From the NCBI GenBank assembly GCA_032622095.1, contig CP136061.1, positions 98,081,345 to 98,145,344 of the forward strand: 64,000 bases of DNA. The letters run 5' to 3'. This DNA comes from Siphonodentalium dalli (lineage: Eukaryota; Mollusca; Scaphopoda; Gadilida; Siphonodentaliidae). The position numbers and the translations under genes are program-made. The notes under the pieces are model-generated. The model saw only the letters and a program-made list of their open reading frames with translations, was not told the origin of the DNA and searched no databases. Within the stretch, counting starts at the first letter, position 1. Each line of letters opens with the position of its first letter. This document shows positions 56,757 through 64,000 of this stretch, piece after piece.

Positions 56757-57529
56757 CAGGGCTGTTCCATTTACACTTGTGTACCACCCCCGGACGTCAG
56801 ATAAAATAATAATGCATAAGTGGGTGGTCTGGCACAAATTGCACTTCTGTTGGTGGGTGTCATGTAATTGTTTTTGTTTTAAATTTTTTTTTTATGGTGC
56901 CCACATCATAGTGAGCAATGGGGGATGCCACAGTGTCCTGGGCCCGCAAAAAAGGTACCCTACCTTGATCACCGGAAGCTATATTATGCTAATGATGAAC
57001 AGATAGTCTGCCGTCAGAGCAGTTTTAGCTAGTCGTAAATAAAAAGGAAGTAGTAATAAATAAAAATTGTAGAGTACCCTGGAAGTCAAGTATCATATCG
57101 TATCATATTTGTTATTAGGATAACTGTTTGTTAATTTGCATAGGTAAAAATTATACTAGTCATAAAAGTTATTAGTACATGTATATATCCTTTTAATAAG
57201 TTTCCTTAAGTTTGGTGTAAGTCTTATCTTAAAGTTATTAGTATGTGTCCCTTTAATATGTTTATAAAAGTTGGTCATAAAGTTTATCTTAGGTTCCGCA
57301 TAAAACATCTTTATGCTAATACTACAAGATATCTGCCTTATATCCGTTAATTATTGATTGTGCTCCTGTTTTCTATTAATAGTATAGTGCCGGGTTACAG
57401 TGTTAACAACCAGACATATATTGCCAGACTTGGTGGGTCTAAACTGAATTAAACTGCTGGGGTTGGTGGGTGGGGTAAATTTCAGCTGACTTCCGGGGGT
57501 GGTACACAAGTTTAAATGGAACAGCCCTC
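56757..57529. mobile_element. 0.77-kb TIR element (CAGGGCTGTTCCA ends)
   Basis: Left CAGGGCTGTTCCATTTACAC..., right ...GTTTAAATGGAACAGCCCTC, with the inverted repeat extending about 44 bp to 'ccacccccgg' / 'ccgggggtgg'. CAGGG ends look hAT-like; I could not find a matching 8-bp duplication. Confidence 0.8.
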
Positions 57530-58928
57530 AGAGCTTGGATGAATATGTACATGTACAGTACACTAACCCTCGGTTCCTTGCATTCCCAAAGACAGGTGAA
57601 CGTTGTGGATTATCACTGCAATAAGTGCTGTGATAATCACAGTTCCCTTCAGATCAATGGAGATAGTAAACAGGTGCAACGCCACGCGTGGTACATGTAC
57701 ATGTATATGCCCCCGACTCTCAGTTTTGAGAGTGGGCAATACTAGTCTTCACAGTATGGGGTTGAATTTGCATGAGGCCAACTTCTCTAGATACCCATTT
57801 GATAGGATTAAATCCCACTGTGGTGACTGCGACCCTGCTTAATGTTTTGGCCATTCACTTCTAATCATGTGAGTAGCTGGAACATTAATCATGATTAAGA
57901 TGACTAGCACTTTTTGCATAAATATCAATGTTCACCTGCAACACCTGAATTGGAAACAAATCCCACAAAAGATTTACCTTAGCCTATTCTAATACTAGTA
58001 TCTGTCAGTTCATGTTCACCATTCAAAGAAGTCGGATGACTATAAATTAATGAGTTCACCCATCAGCCCAGAGTAGCTTTACATCCTAATTTTATTTATT
58101 TTATGCTTGGCAGGGAAGATCACTGATAATGTTATAGATATTGTTATATACATGTATTTATAGGTTAGTACATTTTGTACATACTAAGTACATGTAATTG
58201 AAGAAAACAATTGAGTCATATATATATTATACATGTACATGTATATATATTATATTCTATTTCATGAGTGTTATAAATGTCCTTGTTCATGATTGTTGGT
58301 TAAATAAATGGAATCTCATAATTATCATTGTAAATAACATACCAATCTATAATATTGACAAACAGTAAAGTATCATCAACATAATTTTTACTTTAAAATG
58401 ATATACAATATCAACATATTTAGCATTAAGATAAAATCAACTACCGGGTACTGTCTTTATTGTTAATTCTGGTATCATCACATTAATAGTGCATGGTAAA
58501 TGGTTTATTGCACAGAAGACGCATTAATATGGCTAGATATTAAATACAAGATCCATTGACGATCTCTTATAATTCTGTATGATGTTTTTGATTTGTTACG
58601 GCTATGGTAGCCTACAGTAGCGTTAATAGTGTTCTCGGAATTGTATTAATATTATCATTATTTTCACCAAGTACCACTAATGTTTGGTGATGGTTTTCCG
58701 ATAATGAGTGTCGCGATCCAATTCCATACCATGCGTGTGACGTGTCTGAACCAGAACAAGGCTATTTTCAACTGAAAATTTCTTCTTGAAATTGTTGTTA
58801 TTGATTAAATTGTTATGATTCATTCATTAAATTTGAATTCAACTGATCACATTTTTCTCAATAAATTTCAGAGATTGGTTGTAATAATTAAGTTCAATTG
58901 GTCATATAATAAACATATTATTACTACA
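57530..58928. other. No gene seen
   Basis: AT-rich with several 'acatgtacatgt' motifs. A GC-richer part at 57,560-57,840 has short plus-strand open frames, but no convincing splice borders or domain. Confidence 0.45.
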
Positions 58929-59060
58929 GTGAAGTGATCTAAATCTCCGCATCATGTCTCGTTGAGAAGGTGAGATCATGGATCAGACTTGCAACCTGTG
59001 GCATCTCCTCTGATCCAGGATCTCAACTCGGCGTAATATGGAGACTCAGATCACTTCACT
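58929..59060. mobile_element. Small palindromic element (~130 bp)
   Basis: 'gtgaagtgatctaaatctcc' at the left pairs with 'ggagactcagatcacttcac' at the right. The centre also pairs partly (gagatcatggatcag / ctgatccaggatctc). Plus-strand open frames here come from the palindrome. Confidence 0.8.
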
Positions 59061-59718
59061 CAGCCCGCCTAATTCAGATTGTTTGGCTTCGGCAATCCGC
59101 TACGGCAACCATTGTATTGGATTTTCGGGAGTCGAGCATGAAGAAAACAGTTTACAAGTCAGCTTGCTGAAAAACCCTGCCCATTCAGGTCTGGGAAATG
59201 TGAAAATTCAGTTACAATACTGCTATCCTCAAAGTAATTGACTTGAAAAAAGGGGTGACACCCCATTATTGAGCGCAGTATTATCTGTTGTATACGGTAT
59301 CCACAGCGGTAACAAGACGGTCACTGCGGCGGAGTTATGGCATCGTGCGGTTATGATACTGCAGTCTATTAGTGGCTCGTCACATCACACCATAAGTTGA
59401 AATAAAATATGTCCACGAGGATCTCGATAAGTTACACAGATCTAAGGAGAATCACTGCACTTGAATGATGTTCGTGCCTGCAGCCTGCATATGTAATGCC
59501 AATCAATGCGCCTACGAGATATTGAAGTTAATAATTTGACAGCTGAAACAATGTTCCTGCAAAGTTCACGGCATGCTGCATTGTGGGGAATTCAGCTGGA
59601 AGATTACAACGAAGACCAATCATGTCGCATTCACAAAAGAGTGCACATGAGTTTTTAGTAACATGTTTACTGTTGTAATTGTGACATTTCTGTTTGAAAT
59701 TTTGCTTTTAACCCTTTG

Positions 59719-59720
<2 letters not shown>
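59061..59720. other. No feature seen
   Basis: Somewhat GC-richer than its neighbours around 59,300-59,500, but no convincing exon or promoter was found. Confidence 0.4.

Positions 59721-59751
<31 letters not shown>
59721..59751. repeat. Poly-C run (31 bp)
   Basis: Uninterrupted C homopolymer between 'ccctttgaa' and 'gggctccc'. Confidence 0.95.
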
Positions 59752-59753
<2 letters not shown>

Positions 59754-59819
59754 GCTCCCAGTGGTATTTTGACTTATTGTATGCAGTGTTTAGGCGTACA
59801 GTGTTGTTTATGTTCAAAT

Positions 59820-60870
59820 GGTGTCACATGTCTGAAACTTTAGAGGTATGTTCCCCATGGACCACTGATTATCTTAAGATCTGGTCACATTGCCACATGG
59901 TCACGCCTTGGTAACGGTTTCCAGGCCAGTTTTGGTACCTATAACAGGTATGGGCGCCCAAACTCCAGGCGCCCAATAAACAGTTAGAAAGAAGAAAAAT
60001 TCCTCAGATAATTTGTTTTTTGACCATTATTACTAGAAAACAAACACAACTAACACTAAATCATCAAATAAAGCAATAAATTGTCATTTTATGGCAGTAT
60101 GTACATGTAGTTCAAGGGGGAAGCCACCCCATACCCTCCCCAACTTAGGGCTGCGGCCTTCGGATATGACTTTGGCATATAAACAGGTGTCCCCAAATAA
60201 TTACTGGAAACTACACTGAATCACTGATGCAGTCAATACCCTATTGTGAAATCTGAGATATATCTGGCCAGAAGAGTGAACCTAACATGTATTTAAGGGT
60301 AGCAACGGTTGTTAAGCAAATACCCTAAATGATTGAATGACACAATTGCTCTGTGTATTCAATTGTATTTTGCCACAAATTGGACATTCGATCCCGATTC
60401 CTTGGCATGCACATGGTGATGGTTATGCTCAAATTGTGGCACATGTCTGAAACTGTATAGGTATATTCCCATGGACCACTGAGTATTTTTAAGATTGGTA
60501 TACTTCTCCACACGATCACTCCCTGGTAACGGTTTCTAGGCAACTACCGGGAATTGAAAGTAATATGCAATTATAGCTTTAATATACTGTAGCATCGTAA
60601 TTCCGCGATAAGAAACTATGTTTTCTATGCTGTCAATACCCTATTGTGAAATTTGAGATATATCTGGTCAGAAGAGTGAACCTAACTTGTATTTAATGGC
60701 ATCAATGGTTGCTAAGCATATATCCAAGTAATCGAATAGCACTATTTCCATGTGCACTCAATGGCATTATGTCCCATTTTAGACATCTCAAAGGGGCATG
60801 TGATGGTCATGTTAAAATGGTGCCACAGGCCTTAAACTTTACAGAAAGCATACATTTATCATTGTTTCAT
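59820..60870. repeat. Degenerate long-period repeats and a relative of the array insertion
   Basis: 'accctattgtgaaat' + 'tgagatatatctgg' occurs at 60,237 and 60,637. 'catgtctgaaact' + 'ccatggaccactga' + 'ggtaacggttt' occurs at 59,827 and 60,438. At 59,945-60,205 the phrases 'gggcgcccaaactcc', 'ccataccctccccaac', 'ccttcgg' and 'ggtgtccccaaataa' match the order in the 1.08-kb array insertions, so this is a diverged member of that family. Confidence 0.65.
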
Positions 60871-61179
60871 ATGCGCATGCACGAACAAATCGAGTCAAAT
60901 ACATGTAAGCCTTCCTCACATACTAGTATGCCAGAACACTGATTATGTATACAAGAATAATTTTAACCCAGCAGAGTGATCGAAATGGTGTCATTCTACA
61001 ATCCTGCAAACCGCGCAGCAATGTAGAGCGTTTCGCTTCAAATAATGTACGTTTGTCGAATTCTTGGTTTGCGCACATTTTCCTACCCCAACTAGTCGGC
61101 AATAAATCCATACACATGCACCCATGGCACTGTTGAAGTTCCTGTGGATCATATAAATATATGTAAGTGGGTATACCAA

Positions 61180-62482
61180 AGGTTAGGCCAAAAAAAAAGA
61201 TGCTATGTTTCCGTACATCGACCGACCCTAAAAATAACCCGCCGACCCTAATCTTTTTATTGATATTTTGAGAAAAAGTCAAAATTTTCTGAAAAAAAAA
61301 GAATTTTTTTTTTTTTTTACTTTTTTTACCACTAAATGCTCATAAATATTGATGATAATTAGTGTGCAAAACACATGGTTTCTAACATGCCTGTGAAAAG
61401 TGACCATGAAGTGACAGTTGTCTCAAAAGCCCCAGGTGTGTGATGGGTTGTGGATTGATGGGCATGAATTTTGCAATTTGAATTTCATGAGAGTGGATCT
61501 CATGCCTGCTTTACCTGTATGCCTTGTTTGGGACTTATGGAACATATTCATGGGTTCCAAATAAACATGCACGCATTTATTATTTTCTTGAAAAATTTCC
61601 CCCAGGCTGCACAGTGCTTATTTGAGTCTGCAAGTTTATTAATTTTGATGCTATGAAAATTGAAATCATCACAAACTCAAGATTTCTATATGATTCTGAT
61701 ACAAATTGATGAGCTTATAATTTTATGCATGTACATATTCAAATATATGGCGTACATGTGAACATTTAAATATTGAATAAAACACTACATGACACATACT
61801 ACGTTGATTCATATGCTTGACCTACTAGTACATGTACTTTTAATTTTTTAACTATAGTGATGTTTTGCTCAGAGTTTCCACTGTGCTATTATTTAGGTCT
61901 GAACTGTTATTAACTTTCAATGGAATTTTTCCCCTGCACTATTATTTGGGCCTGCACTTTTATTTGGAGCCCGAGAGTACCGGTAGGAGCACTATCAACA
62001 GACATGGTGTGTGTATCTACATGTATATTATATATATACATGTATAGAGGTTATCACCACATATGTTAGGGGTACAGCTACTGTTTCCAAAAAACAGGCA
62101 TGCTAGGTTGGGTGTACTGGCTACCTCAAGACAATGGGATGTAGTCATCACAATATAAGTACGGTATAATGGGTAAAATTCTTATAAACGTTAGTGAAAT
62201 GAATTTCGTACGAAGTTTATAGCCAAATGTATGAAAATGTGGTACATGTATGTGAATAATAAATAACATACTTAAGCATTAAGTAAGCTTGATCTTTCAT
62301 CAATCTTAATGTCTATTTCCACTGTGTTTATCAAGTAATACTTTCCCCACAACACAAGTTGGCATTTTATGTCACTTCAGTCGAAGTAATTCAATATTTC
62401 AGCAGCTGGATAAAAAATATCAAAATAAAATTAAAAAAAAAACATTTCCCTACCTACCTACCCTAATTTTTTCACTTGGCCT
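61180..62482. mobile_element. Possible 1.3-kb TIR element
   Basis: 'aggccaaaaaaaaagatg' with 'cgaccgaccctaaaaataac' at the left is loosely mirrored at the right by 'taccctaattttttcacttg' + 'gcct'. The interior is AT-rich. The boundaries are weak. Confidence 0.4.
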
Positions 62483-63159
62483 TATGACATACCGGTATAT
62501 AAAGATGCTACACAGGTTTATGACGTCAGTGAATGCTTCTGGCCAGTCGGGTATATGAACGTTTTCTGGCTGGCCGCATTTGCGGCCAGTCGGGTTCAAA
62601 GGATTAATTACTTTAAATCCGGGATACATCTTGGTTTGAAGAGGTAACCTTAAGACCATGCTGGTGCAGTAATGCAGTACCGGTACTTATTAACGCAGTA
62701 TTACCAGGACTTTGTAGCTGGTCAATTACTTTAAGGATAGCTGTACATGTACTAGTAGCTGATTACACCACATAACAAAATACGGAAAATGAGCATCAAA
62801 ATCGAGCTACATGTACATGTATGGTACGGTACCAATGTCATCATCTAGTTTATAAATTATTGAATGGGCATTATTACTTTGTGCTGCCACTTCACAGGAA
62901 GTCTGCTGATTTTAATTGAAAATGAAATGAAATGGTAGTATTCCATAAGGTCACATTGGATCATCGCTATGCGCCATTATTAATCGCTCACTCACACTGG
63001 TATACTGTTATTGTTATATTTTTATGACACGACACTCATACTCGTACATACATGTACATGTGTAATATAAATAGCCTAATTACTTCCGATCTGTGCAGAC
63101 CATAATGCATTTTTCACGAAAAGAATTTTCAAACTCAATAAAAACTAATTACCCTGCTA
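62483..63159. other. No feature seen
   Basis: Mixed composition. A phrase 'tctggccagtcgggta' is partly repeated as 'gcggccagtcgggttc' (62,538-62,597). No exon recognised. Confidence 0.4.
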
Positions 63160-63518
63160 GACAAAACAAGTGTCCATTTAACTGCGGTGCGGTTAGCGTT
63201 GCCACCCACGGCCGAAATGCAATTACACCACGGTTCCACCGGCTAAATACAGTTGGGCCGCGGTGTAATCGCCATTTGGCATGGTGTAGTTGCCATGGTG
63301 TACTTTCATCAAACTGAAAAAAGACAATACAAATCAAAAATCTAACCACGGTGTACATGCCATTCGGCCGCGAGGGTAGTTGCTTTCGGCCACAGTGAAT
63401 TTGCTGTTTGGCCGCAGTGTACTTTCCGTTCGGCCGCGGTGTTCAACTGCAGTTACAAACTCTGACACCGCGGCCGAACGGCAAATACACCGCGGTGCCA
63501 ATGGAAACTTGTTTTGTC
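63160..63518. mobile_element. 359-bp TIR element with CCGCGGTGT internal repeats
   Basis: Left GACAAAACAAGTGTCCATTT pairs with right AATGGAAACTTGTTTTGTC. Inside, phrases such as 'cggccgcggtgt', 'gccattcggccgcg' and 'ggccgcagtgtacttt' recur 6-8 times in both orientations. GC-rich and non-coding; no target duplication found. Confidence 0.8.
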
Positions 63519-63898
63519 CATCGGGGTGTTATACAAGGCTCGCCATGATCATTCGATTAATCGACTAACCTTTGACAGGTGACTGGTGTGGTAGTTGTAT
63601 GGTATTTACTTTCATTGACGAAGAGGGTGTGGGTGGGTATGGTTACATGTATGTATGTAAGCTGGACTATGCACCGATGCAATACCGGTAGTGAATTTTC
63701 ACATTTCCCAGACCTGCCAGTGCCATTCACAAACTGTTTTCATGCTTCCAAAAAATATACAATGAAACAGAGTATGCGTACATTCATCTCCTAAATGAGA
63801 TGTCATTATATATTACAGATTCTGTAATTGACTGGCACTGGTGTCTATATAATATATGGTGATCGACTGTTGATACACGGTCTCAGGTCTGACGAGTG
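63519..63898. other. No feature seen
   Basis: AT-rich DNA before a possible exon at the right edge. Confidence 0.4.
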
Positions 63899-63967
63899 AT
63901 GGTACATGTAGTCTGGAACACTGATTCGTGCAACTCCATGACGTACCGCTTCCGCATCAAGAGTCCA
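63899..63967 (+). CDS. Possible exon at right edge (unrecognised)
   Basis: From ATG (or an AG shortly after it) to a consensus donor AGTCCA|GTAAGTG. The peptide ends VWNTDSCNSMTYRFRIKSP; the codons are GC3-rich compared with the surroundings. The left border is ambiguous because the frame has a TGA just upstream of the ATG. It would belong to a plus-strand gene mostly outside the window. Confidence 0.3.
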
Positions 63968-64000
63968 GTAAGTGCCACCATGTTCCGCCCCCTACTATTT

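Noticed and set aside
57539-57842. Cys/His-containing plus-strand frames (HCNKCCDNH) as a zinc finger
   Set aside because: Spacing does not fit C2H2 or other known fingers, and the frame is short, on the opposite strand to gene 1 and without splice support.
60923-61282. 119-residue minus-strand open frame as an upstream exon of gene 1
   Set aside because: It runs into a 'cgaccgaccctaaaa' repeat, has no clear donor or acceptor and no domain; the upstream exons remain unknown.

Overview
The window looks like nuclear DNA of a marine invertebrate, most likely a lophotrochozoan such as a bivalve mollusc. This is an inference. The DNA is AT-rich, genes are split into short exons by multi-kilobase introns with GT/AG borders, and most of the sequence is dispersed repeats: palindromic MITEs, runs of GGACGGACGGAC, and blocks reading like 'ccataactctggcaaaaat'. 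There are no bacterial operons, rRNA, tRNA or CRISPR arrays, and I saw no retroelement or viral protein.

Two genes on the minus strand are well supported. Gene 1 is a C2H2 zinc-finger protein with four visible exons (55,647 to 44,946, transcribed right to left). The splice phases fit exactly, three zinc fingers are cut by introns and restored by splicing, and 631 codons plus a stop are visible. Its 5' exons were not found. Gene 2 is an unrecognised protein starting at 32,022 and leaving the window at its left end. Its four exons (31,819-32,022; 16,008-16,229; 9,636-9,785; 1,446-1,587) join in phase 0. Its promoter region carries overlapping CRE, E-box and ETS-like motifs. A possible divergent plus-strand gene starts at 32,154 and may end at 34,657. 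Another possible plus-strand exon lies at the right edge.

The rest is transposon history, much of it inside gene 2's introns. Left to right: a 19-bp tandem array (70-1,361); a 3.25-kb TIR element (2,473-5,725); a 3.6-kb TIR element (5,935-9,562) inserted in the end of a MITE; a 4.2-kb fold-back with a satellite loop (9,958-14,140); and a five-unit tandem array (19,514-29,793) whose three middle units carry the same 1.08-kb insertion while the outer two keep the empty site. Between the genes (34.7-44.9 kb) and around gene 1 are TTAA-flanked hairpin elements, tandem repeats, a 61-bp satellite (47,467-49,255) and scattered copies of two TA-flanked palindromic families, called MITE-A and MITE-B here.

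The most striking single observation is that one MITE-A copy abuts an exon of gene 2 and supplies most of its 5' splice site. I found no clearly new enzymatic or defence system. The interest lies in transposon architecture and its contact with the genes.
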